A stretch of DNA of 64,000 nucleotides. Origin: Epiperipatus broadwayi. Taxonomy: Eukaryota; Onychophora; Udeonychophora; Euonychophora; Peripatidae. Below the pieces are notes generated by a model. The model saw only the letters and a program-made list of their open reading frames with translations, ran no database searches and was not told the DNA's origin. Location of the stretch: contig JAQFVV010000018.1 of NCBI GenBank assembly GCA_028023455.1, forward strand, positions 4,241,800 to 4,305,799. Reading direction: 5' to 3'. A program made the translations under genes and the position numbers. Below, piece by piece: positions 39,750-54,567 of this stretch; positions within the stretch are counted from its first letter, which is position 1, and the number at the start of each line of letters is the position of its first letter.

Positions 39750-41200
39750 GGCACACAAACTTTTTTCACTGATTTTATTTCAATCAGCCATGCAATGCAC
39801 TAAGCTTTCTTTTTTTATGGGTGTCTATGCTTTGATTAATGCTGCAATCTATTTATAACTATTGTTTTTTTTTATTTAAAAGAATAAGCAAATTATAAAA
39901 TTACAAAAATCTTTTTTCAAAGTCTATCTTAAAAAGATAGTCACTTTTTATTGGAATAAAACTGAATAACATTTTATGCACAAATCATTTTCTAATTAAT
40001 TCCAATCATACTATTATTATCATTAGTATTATCATTATTATCTAATAATCATTTAAACTGTCAGGTAAAAATAATTACAAATGCTTTTGCAATTCAAATA
40101 TTTAATCACCACTATTTAATACTTAGAGTCAAAATAGTTAGGATATCCATTATTATATGTGGAGCTTAAGATTTGAATCTGGATGAAACTTTTACACTTC
40201 TTATACTTTTTAGTCATCAGTCTATCTATTTATTCATTTATTGGATAGTAAATAGGATCTCATTATTTATTAGTTAGAAAGTAAAACAAAAAACAAACAT
40301 TACAAAAATCCACTATCCAATGTTTAATTATCTTGGTAAAAATTCTTTATTATTATCTTTTTGTAAAAGGATCTAAATTAGCTTAAGTTTCCAGGGGATC
40401 ATTTAAACTGTTTTAACTCTTACTTCAACTATAAAATTATAATTTGTATCTTCTAAAACCATAACTGACCAATATGACTAAATAGATGATGGAAAGAAGT
40501 AATAATTAAATGGTGGAATGAAATGAGTCTAAGAATGAAGAGAAAACACTGAAAATGTATTAGAATAATGAATGATTATGATGATGATAGAATAAGAGTT
40601 AATGAATAGTTAAGATGATAAAAAAATAAAAGTTAATGTATGATAATGAATAAATAAAAGAATGATCAAGATGAAATTGAAGAATAATGTTCATGATGGA
40701 GACTGAAATCTTAAACTATGAACTAATGTGGTATTAAATGGTAAAAAGATAAGCTAAATAAAAGTAGGGATTTCAGGCTTGTCACAACCAGAATATTTAT
40801 CATGAAGTTAAAACAAATTATCCATTTTCTGCCAAAAGAAGTAATTTACATCTTAAAGTTTGGTTGACTTTCATAAAACAGCGAACGTAATTTATTTCAA
40901 GTCCAACTATAATAATTAACTAGATATAAAATTTATTACAAATTCAAATTCTATTTTGAAACTTAACAATTAATTCTTCTCAGGTTTTAAGCACTCAAAA
41001 TCATTATACACAATATATTTGGGTTAGTGAGAGGGATTTTACCATTACCCAAACAGAATGCACAAAACTGCTCTCAATATAAACTCAAATTAAGAACTAT
41101 ATTTAGCAGTTACACATAAACTTTATGAATTCAATAACTCTTATAACTTTAATATTTAAGAAATAGGAATAACTTTTTAATAAATAAATACAATAACTTA
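39750..41200. other. AT-rich stretch, nothing recognised
   Basis: Could be intron of the gene represented by the candidate exon at 39.6 kb; no direct evidence. Confidence 0.4.
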
Positions 41201-41201
41201 C

Positions 41202-41333
41202 CAAATTCCTTTTCTCCAATAATTATAAACCATGTGATCAAGATCAGTGAATGATAGCTCTGTGGATTTAACTAAATCAATCAAATAAATATTATACTTA
41301 TCTTTTAATCTATTACTTAAAATAATCTGTACT
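41202..41333 (-). CDS. weak candidate exon or relic coding segment, minus strand
   Basis: On the minus strand a 43-codon frame reads VQIILSNRLKDKYNIY, then LIDLVKSTELSFTDLDHMVY and NYWRKGIW. It runs between an AG (41,334) and a donor-like GTAAGT (41,201-41,196). Composition is AT-rich and the acceptor lacks a good pyrimidine tract. No family recognised. A second open minus-strand stretch with a membrane-like hydrophobic run lies just upstream (about 41,395-41,510). Confidence 0.25.
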
Positions 41334-41896
41334 CTAAGTTATTAACATTGTGTGATAATGTATTAGATGTACTAGTAAATTATAAGGCTTACCAAAATTA
41401 TTATGATATAGCATAATATAGTTAATAGTACTATATTGGTCAATGATGATTTCAATTTATAATCTTCTGATAATTTGATAGCAATAACAATAATAGTGTA
41501 TATATGTGGTAATTAGCAATAAGATTACAGGCAACAAAATAAATTTTTAGATACAACAAACTTTATTTACAATATTTACAAATTTTTTTAATCCCACAGA
41601 CATGGCATGAAACAAAGCTAATATATTAAAAGAACTTATGAATGGGAAAATACATGGTATCCCATTGACTATATACTCAGCAAATGATACAACCTGCTTA
41701 TAAAATGAACTTCAAAATATCATTTATTACTCTTTAACTTATTTTAAAGAATAAGATAATGAAACTTATTTAAGCTGACTAGCACTTAAATTACAACTAA
41801 CATTATATTTAAAACTTTAGGATATGCACCAAGTTTAAATTTAGAATTCAAAAAAAATTATAAAATATTGCATTCTCCTAAAGCCCTTTCTTTTAT

Positions 41897-41928
41897 CAGA
41901 ATATGATAAGGGCAATTATCATATTCTG
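41897..41928. other. perfect 13-bp hairpin
   Basis: CAGAATATGATAA pairs with TTATCATATTCTG around a 6-nt loop GGGCAA. Function unknown. Confidence 0.7.
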
Positions 41929-41929
41929 C

Positions 41930-44900
41930 ACAATTGATAACTGATTCAAATTTGAAATGAATAGGGTTGATACATTAAAGTAAGAATAGACATCAAAAGT
42001 CAAATACACATAGATCTCACTACAACATTACCTATATCCACAACTTAATTATTGAATACTTCTGATCTTACCAATCTATTGTCAAATCATTATTTGATGA
42101 AGATGAATCCACACTGCCAATGCGCATCTCTTGCTTTTACATCTAAAAATTCTACCATTATTAATAATCTTAGTTGATCTGTCTATAACTGATAATGATC
42201 CTACAACATAATAAAACACTATAACAATTAAGCTAACACTACAGATAAATCAGTGTTTTTAAATCTAACATTATTTTATACTTGCTATATGATTTTTGAA
42301 TTACTATACTTCACCATACATGGTGGAAAAACTAATTCTATATCATCATGAGGGATTTAACACTAAAAAGGGAGGCTCTATAAAACAACATGACAGTTGT
42401 ATAATAATATGGCTAATTCTGCTACCTCTCTATGAGTATACATATGTGTGGGCTTTGCCTCATCATGAAAAAAATAGAATTCAGACCATGGATATCTTTT
42501 CTTTATGGTTATTTATGCTAACAAGCATTAATTACTACTTAGCCTCTACCAATCTTTCCTCTCATGGAATCAGCAATATGTGACTCTCCATCAGCCTATG
42601 CTCAATATTAATATTAATCTATTGGATGCCATTCTATTGGAACATCATATCAGCTAAAAACTGTCACTAATCATTCTCAATATTATAGCAAGGTAAAACA
42701 TTACCAACAATATCAGTGGAGATATACATACTCCATATCACAATGCAGAACCATTAATGTATCAATAGACAAACCAAAATATAGATATCAAATGATCATT
42801 AATTATTTACAATGACAACTATACTTTTGTTAGAGAGAGTACAAAGTATTTAAGCAATAAAGATCAAACCTGTATTTGTATTCAAAATGGACAAGTTCAT
42901 TTCTATACAAAATTACAAAATGAAAAAAGTTTATATCAAATTTTCTTTTATAAAAAAAAAATAATCTGACCATTCTAGTATCTTTGACAAAATATTTGTT
43001 TGTTTATCTTTAATAAAATACATTAAATCTGTTTTAAAATATAAGAGAAGTAAAGATCTCTCTCAACTCTCTCTAGATAAATGCTATATATAATCTCATG
43101 TTTTCTCCTAACTAAAAAAAAATACATGTAATAGATGTATATATTTTACACCTTTTCTTCTTTAACTTAATGTATATATATATTTCATGACACTATAAAA
43201 CATATATGTTTGAAAAAACAAAATTCCCAAATAACACATTACATGAGTAATCTACATAACACAGCAGTAATAAAAATAATAAACAAATGTTTTCTTCCAT
43301 TAAATTTTATATAATTCCTCCAAGTTATTTCATCTTTGTGAGTTGAACTGATAATAACTGATATTATGATAAGAAAACATTCCAAATAACTCGTATATAT
43401 GTTTATTATCCTGTTGGATGTATAATGATGCAATATTCACTATTTATCCAAAGGCAAAAATTATTTGATGGTTTCTGTACCGATAATTAATAAGGCAATT
43501 AAAATTCACACTTCCAATTGTAGCAGACTTTAAAAAGATAGGTTTATCTATTTTTCTCTAGATAATTTTCCTGAATATCTCTTTAGATTATTATAATCTT
43601 CAAAACAAACTTTTTTTAAAACCTTTATTGATTTATTCTGTAATCATGAAGTATAACAAGAATCATTTATTTACATTTAAAATCCAGATAATTTTCCTTG
43701 AAAATTAGTAGAATTTTATTACACTTAACATTTATCTTTTTTAAAATTCTTTGTTAGTTCTATTCTTTCTTCTGCGGTAATATATATGTCACAATCTTTA
43801 AACAGTAGGACATTTTTAAAAACCATTTTCAAAATCTTATTTATACGTATTGCATGGAAAACTTTTATAAGCAAATAATTATTTTGTCCCATTTTGATTA
43901 GCAAAGTATTATATAATTATCATCTTAAAAGGAATTTATCCATTTATCACTATGATATCCTTAGCATTTTAATTAATTGGTAATTGATTATTTTTATCAT
44001 TACATAAGTTCCCACTATAAAAATCAGCAGACAAGGATAGAGAATAAAATCACGCAATTATTTTTTTTTTTTACTTTATTAAAAGTTAGATGATTCAAAA
44101 ATGACTTTTAAATTTATTTACTATATATATCATACATAACACTTGTTTTCAAAATTATCTCAAATTATTTTTTTTCTTGATATTTTACTTTACAAGCACA
44201 ATCTTGTTCTGCTGGATAATAAGAATAGCGCACGAAATACAAACATTATCAACTTCTTGGTTTACTTATAAATAATTTATGTATCATTTTCAAAGAAGAT
44301 TTTTCAAAAACATGAATAAAATAAAAGCAAACACTTACTTTTTCTTGAATTTTCCTGGGTTTGAAGCAATACTTATTTAAATAAAGACTTATCCCCATGG
44401 CTTTCATTTCCTTCTTGAGTATGAATCTTAGGAAGTATGCAGTCGTGGAAATGGTGCTTAAAATGATAGCAAGGTTTTAAGATTTTCTATTCAAACATTT
44501 TTAGATAGCAAGATATTATAATTCCATTCAATTAGATTCCAGAATTTTCTGATTTTTAATTTTTTTTCTCCTTATTTTAGATGAGTTGAGGTCTGTGTTT
44601 GCTTAGTTTTTGTTTTTCTTAATTACCCCCCCCCTACAACTTGGTTAGATCTTATATAGCTTGTTTTTACAATGGATTGTGGGAGCAATTAAAACTAATA
44701 ATCTTAGTGTGAATAATTAATATTACCCCCTCTGGCTTCATTTTTAATAACTACCCATAATGATTCAAGACAGCTTTAGATTTACTACATAAAAAATATG
44801 CTTAGATAATTTACTGTAATGATTCATTTTACAAGGCTTACAAATTTGATTTAATTATTTATTTATTTCAATTGCTATTCAACAATAATAAAATAGCAAT

Positions 44901-45118
44901 ATATTTATCTCCCAATTAATAACAATATTTTTAAATTGTTGTTTTAGTCTAGTCAGAGCCTAGACTGGGTTTGAAATCTCATCTCCAGTCAAGCAATTTC
45001 CCAGTGCATCCAAAATGGTCTTTATTGAAAGTCACTCATTAAGATTTTAATGCCAAATATATTATTAAGGTTTAAAATTTTGGATTATTAAATCCAGGGA
45101 CCTAAATAAAAGGTCACA

Positions 45119-45120
<2 letters not shown>
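41930..45120. other. AT-rich stretch with a slightly GC-richer block at 42,300-42,800
   Basis: A plus-strand frame at 42,296-42,583 is open for 95 codons but shows no recognisable motif. A C-run lies at 44,624-44,632. Nothing else supported. Confidence 0.35.

Positions 45121-45121
<1 letters not shown>

Positions 45122-45193
<72 letters not shown>
45122..45193. repeat. (AAT)n microsatellite
   Basis: About 70 bases of AAT trinucleotide repeat, directly abutting the inverted-repeat cluster. Confidence 0.97.
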
Positions 45194-46102
45194 CATGCTA
45201 ATAGCTCTAACCAAGCTTTATCGATAAATGCTCCAAGAGAAAGCATTAAAACTCTCAATCTAGCAACATCCCCAAACTAGTTTCAAGCTATTGGCTATCC
45301 TCAGTGAGGTGCTAGAATATTTCAGATACTAAATCTAAAATACCAACTCAAAGCCCGCACTTATCTGATATTTAACTATTAAATAGAAAATCTGAAATGT
45401 TCAGACACTTAAATGTCTTCAAATTCAGCTGCCTTACTTAAATAGCTATATGGCTCTGAAAACTCTTCAGCCACACCATATATTAATAGCCTTAGCAATA
45501 TAATACCACTTAATATTTAAAAGTAAAACTATAACAGTTAAATAAAATCAAGTTATACATCACATAACTTAATTTGTTAAGCTTGTATTTTATAAAATTA
45601 TCACCAATGCCTCAAGAGAAAGCATTTAAAATCTCTATCTAGAAACATCCTCATCTCCAAAATGGTTTCAAGCTATTGGTTATCCCTAATGAGGTACTAG
45701 CATATTTCAGACACAAGATATAAAATACCAACTCAAAGCTAGCCCTTATCTGATACTTAACTATTAAGTAGAAAATCTGAAATTTTCAGACAACTAATAC
45801 AAGTTTATCAAATTAAGTCACGTGATGACTTGATTTTATTTACTATTATAGTTTTCCTATAGCTATTTAAGTTAGATAGCTGGATTTGAAGACATATAGG
45901 TGTCTGAAAATTACATATCATCTATTTAATAGTTAAGTATCAGATAAGTACTGGCTTTAAGTTGGTATTTTAGATATATTGTCTTGCTGAGGATAACCAT
46001 AGCCTGAAATCAGTTTGGGAATGGGGATGTTTCTGGTTAGAGATTGTAAATGCTTTCTCTTACAGTATTTATCGATAAAGCTTGGTTTGAGCTATTAGCA
46101 TG
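45194..46102. mobile_element. inverted-repeat cluster, three copies of one ~260-bp unit
   Basis: Copy A (45,194-45,460, plus), copy B (45,600-45,800, plus, partial) and copy C (45,855-46,102, minus). Outer ends CATGCTAATAGCTC and GAGCTATTAGCATG are exact complements, and both ends carry TTTATCGATAAA. Copies share AAAGCATT, CAACATCC and CTTATCTGATA landmarks. Short sequences resembling AATCAAGT.CATCACAT separate them. Probably a fold-back or MITE family with a nested direct duplication. Confidence 0.75.
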
Positions 46103-46109
46103 CTCATTA

Positions 46110-47940
46110 TTTTATTTTAAAAATATAAGCTTATCCAATTAAATCATGTGATGTATGACTTCATTTTATATGTGTGTGTATTGACTTGGCTTTACTTGGA
46201 CTTACATAACTGTAATGATACTTTTGTTTCATAATATCATCTTACAAGTTAATAAGCAAATAGTTTATACTTTGTGGCTAATTATGAATCAAAATATATA
46301 AAATGCGCTAACACGCACAAGCACACAAAGCTAAAAACAAATAAAGAAAATATATATTATTTTAATATCTATTCATTAAATGGCTAAGCGCTTTCAAGGT
46401 TCAAAGCCCTCATAATCATAGCCGTATTACAAAATACAAGTTGATGTATATTGTTGTTTATAGTCTGCAAATGATAATATTACCTAATGTGAATTTTGTA
46501 ATAAACTAAGAAAAATTTTAATATAATTGTAATAGTTTCATTTCCTTTTATTTCATTTTATTTTTTACTTTCACGAAATTACGATTGAGCTGTGACGTTA
46601 AATGATACATTGGTTCGTGTTTCATGATTTGCAGGCAGTAATAATGTTTCGGATCTTTCTCAAATGATTTCACAAATAAATGTAATCATTATATTGTATT
46701 AAAGCGTATCAATTTTCCATTATTAAGAACAAGTGAGTAAAGTGTTCCATGTGATTAAAATCAATTTTGCTGACGGAAATTAATCATGAACATATAATTA
46801 TGGATTTATACAAGGATTGTTTAAATAGGAAACAGAGAAAAAAAGGCTAATGATTTATATGTTCATATATATATCTTGAAAAAATAAGAACTCATGAATT
46901 AAATTACTCGACTCAATATTTTAACTATAATATTTATATACTTAGTTATAAACCGCTGATGTAATAGTATATGTACACAGTAATAAATAACGGAAGAACA
47001 CATCTTTTTTTAAAGTGCTACATTTTAAATATAGCTCGAATGTTGTCTACAGATATATTTAACTCTTTTAATAAGTTAAGGTCAATTAATTTGAAATGTA
47101 TTTTGTCCATAAAATATATAAATATTTAACTACATAACTCATTAAGATGTTTGAATTAAATCCAGAAAATAGAAGAAATTTTTTCTTTTATTTTCTATAG
47201 TTTTTTTTTTTAAAAAAAACTATATTCTCCATAGTTAAAATCATTCATTGTAAAGTGACAAAGAGCACAAAAATGTATTAAATTATTTTAAACTATCCCA
47301 TAACTGATTAGAAAAATATATGATTTCAGCTTTTAAAGATTTTTGTTTCTGTATTTTTATTTTATCTCCTTTCTAACTGATGAACCATATTCTTGGAGTG
47401 ATTTTATATTGTGAATCAAATTTTAATTTGCACATGAAGGTGTAAATAAGCCATCAAGGATTTAAGTTTGAAAGATACAAACTATTATATTATCTAAGTA
47501 CAGTTATACACTTTATTTTTTTAATTATATCACGTTGTGCATTTACATTAAGTAAAAGATCCATAGCTTTTGCGAGAAAATCAATTTTATACAAAACGAT
47601 ATCAACCACTTTTAAGATTTTGTCTGTTAACTTATTATCATAGATGACTCTTTTAATTAGGCTTTATGCTGATGTGGCTTCTGCTATCTAACTGAATCTT
47701 TGCCAACAACAATTATTCTTGTCTCCAGTGCACCCCCACCCCCCAAAAAAACACTTTTCTGAGTTGACATTGAATGATAGTATATAGATTATTACAGTAA
47801 ATAAATTGCTCACTAGTTACTTATTTTATTTTAGAAGTTCTTTTCCAACTGATTTATCATATATTATCTCAATATAGGTTAAAGATGTATCTGTTTGAAT
47901 TATCTGAAAAAAAAAAAAAACAAAGTTTTTCATACACCTT
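46110..47940. other. AT-rich stretch, nothing recognised
   Basis: Contains several homopolymer runs (e.g. T and A run at 47,200-47,220); no supported feature. Confidence 0.5.
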
Positions 47941-48199
47941 CTGGTGGTAAAGCAATGTGTTTATACTCAATCAAAGCTTAATTTAAAATATTATAATTAT
48001 AATCCAAATTTTCAGTGGGTTGTTTCCAAGGAATGTTATGGGTTAATATTATTGCTTTTCTAGAGTAAAACATAAATATCTATGCATAAATCATATGCCA
48101 AATAACCTATCTTAACATCCTGTCCTTCTAAAATCATAATATACCACAATATAATCATCTTATTAGTCATTACTAAATCATTCTTCTAGCTTTAATCTA

Positions 48200-48480
48200 T
48201 TTCTTTTAATTTTGCCTACCCCAATTTAATAAAAATTGTTCACTTAATTTCATTATCTTATTCTCATACTTAAAAACCTAAGTAAAAAGTTGTAAAAGTT
48301 CTACTTTTGTCCACATCCTGTATTCCAAAAAGAAATGTCTAATTTTTCCCCTCCCCTCTCCACATAAACCACATCTAAAATCAAATATTTATATCATTTT
48401 TTAATTTTTTCCTGGTATTTAAAGCTCCTCACTTTATATCAAATATTGGTAAGCTACTTTTGGTGTTATCACATATCATA
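48200..48480 (-). pseudogene. possible LINE ORF2 C-terminal remnant with zinc-finger-like motif
   Basis: On the minus strand a short frame reads FRCGLCGEGRGKIRHFFLEY, similar to the C-x2-C ... H-x(3-5)-C motif that follows the reverse transcriptase in several LINE clades. The final cysteine is replaced and the frame is broken on both sides. Low-confidence relic. Confidence 0.35.
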
Positions 48481-49795
48481 TTTCATATAGTTTATATTAT
48501 TTTATGGTTTACAGATTAACTCTAAGTAGCTTATCATAACTTTAATAAATTAATCCATATTATCTGCCATTTTTGGTATATTAGATACAGTAACTATATC
48601 TAATCAATGGAAACTATTTTTATAATATATGTATTTTCAGTTTAACATTTTTAAATATTATGCAACTAGAAATTTTAAATTACCTCTATAATTGAAATCA
48701 ACAATAATCAAACAGAAAAAATATATATACTTTGTTGTGTGATGTCCGGATTTTTTCTTTTATAATTGTAAACTATTAAACTAATCGAGATCCACCGCAT
48801 TGTGATTTTTGAAGAACATTGATTTGATAAATATAAACAAAACTGGAAAATATTTTTATTTAGATGTCTTTCTACCTTCTAGAATATTTCTTGTTAAGAT
48901 TTCTTTAATCGTAATTCATTTTTAATAAGATTCTAATATTGTGAAAATAATATTACTGAAACATATATTTATACTGCTTTACAACTATTTGCATTGTATT
49001 TAACTGGTATTAAGTGTGAAATATTACATATACATTTTTCTTTTGACTATATTATGTATGTGTAGATATATAAAGAGATAGGTACAAATAACAATATGGG
49101 TATTCTTATAAATATTTAGTTTTCATCTAAATATAATGTATTCAGTTTTATTCACCTCTCTTGCCAATTACCAGGTGGTAAATTAGTGATTAGGTATCAT
49201 TGAATCCCATCATCCCCTAATATTTGGAAATTCTAATAGGTAATGCCTTTTTAAATTGTTTCTCTACAAAGAGGTTTAGGAAATTCTTTGCTCACAGAGG
49301 ACTATTTAAAACTGCTTAACTCTGTAGTCATGTAAAAACTTCTAGCCAAATGAAACATTAAAAAAATAGCATTAAAATGAAAAATTGTTCATCTTTTGAC
49401 ATTATGAAGTTGCAATTTTAAATAAAGTGTCTTGGTATAAAAATATAATACAAAATAATACTCTTGGAGTTATATTATAAAATAAACAGTTTTTACAGTT
49501 TTATTCAGTATATCAATCATTTTAATTTTGCTGTACCATATCGATTCGATTCAACAGCATAGAAATTAGACTATCTTTTCTCATTTATGCATGCATTTTG
49601 TGAACAACCTTTATTTGTCAAATGATTTGGAAGATTTACATTCCTGAATTGCTACTTATATTATCAGCTGGATATCAAACATTTTTTACTAAATTATGCA
49701 AGATATATATATTTATATAAATATTGGGGAGAAAATTTTTTTGGATCATGTTGTGTATTAGATTTTTGCATAATTGCCAAAAAATAGTATATATA
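48480..49795. other. AT-rich stretch, nothing recognised
   Basis: A block at 49,150-49,330 is slightly GC-richer (on the minus strand GGGATTCAATGATACC, then AATAAA) and might be a degenerate SINE, but it has no second promoter box. Confidence 0.35.
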
Positions 49796-50599
49796 TATAT
49801 GTGTGTGTGTGTGTTCTAACAAAGCCATATTTGAGAAAATTCAGACATCTTTGAAAGTCCTAGTTGAATATATTGTGTATGCAAGTCATAAAAATTTGTT
49901 TATCTTACTGATAATACTAATATTCACTTTTATTATACAATTGCATAATCTTTCTTACATATATATTATAGAAAGTAATATAATTTATAACAAGTTTTAT
50001 AATTTCAGCTTTTCTAAATATAAAATTTTACCTTTTATTTTAAAAAACTTTGGTTGTTTTCTCATCCTTGGTGTTCACCTTAAGATGTCGCTACTTCTAG
50101 GTAAATTCCTAGAAATATACCATTTCACCGGCCTTCACCCAACCAAAGAATTTTTCTACATTATAAATGCAGAAAAGTCCTCACATTATGTTGGACGGAG
50201 GAGGCGGTGACAGAAGCCAACACAAAGAGACTTCTTTCTATGATAAAACACAGAAAGAGTTCCCGATGGCTGTCGGTTATGGCATTTTTTCTATGCTAAA
50301 AGCAAAGAGAAAGAAATGCCTTGATCGGCTGCTATAGTAGTCGATTTTGTTCATCATTTTCTCGTAATAGTAGAATATCTATTCTCTCTGGAGTTTCGGG
50401 TGAGAGTGATAAGACGTCTATTTTTTTAATGTGTTGTAACTTACTTTACTGTTGTAAGTTTAGTAATAATGTCCTGAAGATTCCATTACGAAGGGGTAAC
50501 CCTCAAAAATTGCTTTTAAGGGTGCGAAAGGAAAAAAAATTAAAGGATCACGCGAAAAGTACCGTATTTGCGAAATTCGTCTGTGATCAGTTACTTTCG

Positions 50600-51115
50600 C
50601 TATTTATATATGCACAAACAAAAACAACCCACTGTCTAATTATTAGTAATTACTTGTTCAAAAAATAAAATTAGTCAGGTATTATTTTTTTGTGTTTTGT
50701 TACATTTATTATTTCAAAATAAGATTAGTTTTTGTATATACACACTAACAAAAACAACCCAGTTCCTGATTAATTATTGTCTTTAAAAAAAAAAAGCAAA
50801 TTCAATGGGGTTTGATTTTTTTCAATGGAGTCTTTGAATTACGGTTTGTTTGTTTTTATATATACACAAGATTTACAAAAAAAACCCACTTTCTGATTAA
50901 TTACTGTCAAAAGAAATGCAAATTAGTCGGCTATCATTTTTAAATTTAGTATTTCAATAACGGTACCCTTTTTATATAGACAGACTTAACAAAAAACAAC
51001 CCACTTTCTGATTCATTACTGCCCCCCCCCTCCCAAAAAAAAAAAGAAAATGGAAATTAGTCGGGTATCATTTTTCAATCGAGTCTTTTAATGACAGTAC
51101 TTACTAATAGTAGTT
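50600..51115. repeat. minisatellite A, ~120-130 bp period, about four units
   Basis: Anchor AACAACCCACTTTCTGATTA recurs near 50,621, 50,751, 50,881 and 50,994, each followed by ATTAGTCGG(T/C)TATCATTTTT-like sequence. Units differ by substitutions and homopolymer length. Confidence 0.8.
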
Positions 51116-51159
51116 GGGTATCAATTCTAAATTGTAGTATATAAATTACATTACTTTTG

Positions 51160-51690
51160 ATAGATTTAGAATTATATCTTGCTTTTTTAATAAAATGATT
51201 GATTTACTCTTGACCAAAAATGCCGTAACTTTTAAAAAAAAGACACACGTAAAGTCCAAAAAAAAAAAATGAGAAAAAGCCCTGTAACTTTAAAGACACA
51301 CACAAACTCAAAAACAGTCTAAGATTAATAAACATTGACTTATTATGTCTTGCTTTTGAATCAAATTATTGATTTACTCTTGCAAAAAAAAATACCGTAA
51401 CTTTAAAAAGATACACCTAAAGTCCAAAAAAAAAAAATTCGAAAAAGCCCCGTAACTTTAAAGACACATACACAAACTCAAAAACAAGATAAGATTAATA
51501 AATATTTACTTATTATGTCTTGCTTTTGAATAAAATTATTGATTTACTATTGCAAAAAAAAAAAAAGACCGTAACTTTAAAAAGACACCGTAAAGTCAAA
51601 AAAAAAAAAAAAAAATTAGAAAAACACAGTAACTTTAAAGACACACAAACTCAAAAACAAGATAAAATTAATAAACATTTACAAAAATGA
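51160..51690. repeat. minisatellite B, 170-bp period, about three units
   Basis: Anchor GATTTACTCT at 51,201 and 51,371, and GATTTACTAT at 51,541, spaced exactly 170. Each unit holds CCGTAACTTT twice and a variable A run. Confidence 0.85.
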
Positions 51691-51879
51691 AAAAAACTAA
51701 CATCATATAATAGTATTAGTTAGTAGAATATTTTATTACAAATCTAAGAAATCAGATCTTTTTAGATTAAATCGATCATTTAGGTCCGGCCCGGAATTGC
51801 TATATGTATATGTTTTTGATTAGCATCAATGCCATCTTAAGGTGAACACCAAGAATGAGAATACAACCAAAACTTTAAA

Positions 51880-53379
<1,500 letters not shown>

Positions 53380-53392
53380 GTTAACTAATTAT

Positions 53393-54541
53393 ATGAATAG
53401 TAGAATTAATGGAAATAATTGTGTTAGAAATTCTATTGTAAATGAATTTGATAAAAATAAAGATTTGTTGCCCTTACATTATGTTTCTAAGATAGATGTT
53501 GACTTATCTTCTAATAATGGGAATAATTATATTGCAAACTCTACTGTAATTGAAGTTGACAAAAATAAAATCAATAATGGAAATAATAATGTTGGAAACT
53601 CTCCTGTAAGTGAATGTGATGAATATAAAACTGTTTTATTTTTAGATGATCTTTCTAATGTTGATGCTGATTTATCCCCTAATAATATTGACGTATTTCC
53701 TAAGATTGGAAATAATAGTGTTGGAAAGTTTGCTATAAATGAGTTTGACAATAATAAAGCTGTTTCATCTTTGGACTATCTTTCTAATGCAGATGTTGAT
53801 ATGGATTTATCCACTAATAATAATGACTTATTTCTTAAGATTGGAAATAATAATGTTGGAAACTTTGCTGTTAATGAATTTGACTCTGCTAATAATGTGG
53901 AGAATATAGATAGTTTAATTGACAGGGTTATTCATGATTCTAGCAATTTTTCTTTTGAAATGATTTTATCTCTTCCTATTTCTTTTATATATAATTTAAT
54001 AATTGAAATGTCTCATCGTTGTAGGAATTCTTCAGTGATCAAAGATAAACTTATTAATACTAATGCTATTGGTACTCAATGCATGTTATCATCTTCCAAA
54101 TATCCTGATCAAATTTTTAGTTCTATTCCTGGAGATTATTCCTCTGCTATTGAAGGTGGTAACATTGTATGTTCATCTTCATCCAATTGCTTTGAAGATC
54201 TTGGTAAAAATGTTAATACTAATGATATTGGCACTCATTGCATTTTGTCATCTTCTAAATATCCTGATCAAATTTTTAGTTCTTCCATTGCTAGGGATCA
54301 TTCTTCTGCTATTGAAGATGGTAGCATTGTATGTTTATCTTCAGCCTATTGCCCTGAAGATCTTGGTGAAAATATCAAATTGGATGATTGTGTTCCTGAA
54401 GTTAATTTAGTTAGTGATGAAATTAATTATAATAATAATAATAATAATAATAATGTATTTAGGAATTTGCCTCATTCCAAATTTAAAAGTAGATGTTTTT
54501 ATAACTCATCCTGGCTTGTGGTAAATTCCATTAGTGATTGA
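53393..54541 (+). CDS. LINE ORF1, N-terminal part, Asn/Ser-rich with internal repeats
   Basis: 382 residues from ATG 53,393. Two repeat systems are visible. First, a unit of about 40 residues with core GNNxVGNxxVxEFD and LDxLSNxDxDLSxNN occurs about four times (residues 1-160). Second, a 50-55-residue unit with IGTxCxLSSSKYPDQIFSS and EDLG occurs twice (about 218-330). A run of Asn (AAT repeats) follows. There is no CCHC knuckle, RRM or coiled coil that I can see, unlike typical LINE ORF1 proteins. The frame stops at 54,541 near a T run (54,556-54,564) and the rest continues in another frame. Its position before the endonuclease frame is the only reason to call it ORF1. Confidence 0.6.
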   Translation: MNSRINGNNCVRNSIVNEFDKNKDLLPLHYVSKIDVDLSSNNGNNYIANSTVIEVDKNKINNGNNNVGNSPVSECDEYKTVLFLDDLSNVDADLSPNNIDVFPKIGNNSVGKFAINEFDNNKAVSSLDYLSNADVDMDLSTNNNDLFLKIGNNNVGNFAVNEFDSANNVENIDSLIDRVIHDSSNFSFEMILSLPISFIYNLIIEMSHRCRNSSVIKDKLINTNAIGTQCMLSSSKYPDQIFSSIPGDYSSAIEGGNIVCSSSSNCFEDLGKNVNTNDIGTHCILSSSKYPDQIFSSSIARDHSSAIEDGSIVCLSSAYCPEDLGENIKLDDCVPEVNLVSDEINYNNNNNNNNVFRNLPHSKFKSRCFYNSSWLVVNSISD

Positions 54542-54567
54542 TTTCCTGATTCTGTTTTTTTTTTCTC

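Larger units (their letters stand above)
50046..51874. mobile_element. terminal-inverted-repeat element filled with minisatellites
   Basis: A 42-bp sequence beginning AACTTTGGTTGTTTTCTCAT and ending CACCTTAAGATG (50,046-50,087) is repeated in inverse orientation at 51,833-51,874 with only a few changes. The interior has a GC-richer, CpG-containing left part (50,090-50,600), then two different tandem arrays. No transposase frame is visible; frames at 50,321-50,668 have no recognisable motif. It looks like a non-autonomous DNA element with tandem core repeats, similar in plan to the pearl elements of bivalves. Confidence 0.6.

Noticed and set aside
47365-47400. CTGATGA at 47,370 and similar matches near 40,215 and 62,015 as hammerheads
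   Set aside because: No helix II and GAAA in the right place.
49803-50210. 135-codon plus-strand frame
   Set aside because: Begins in a GT repeat, AT-composition residues, and crosses the left terminal repeat of the minisatellite element; no motif.
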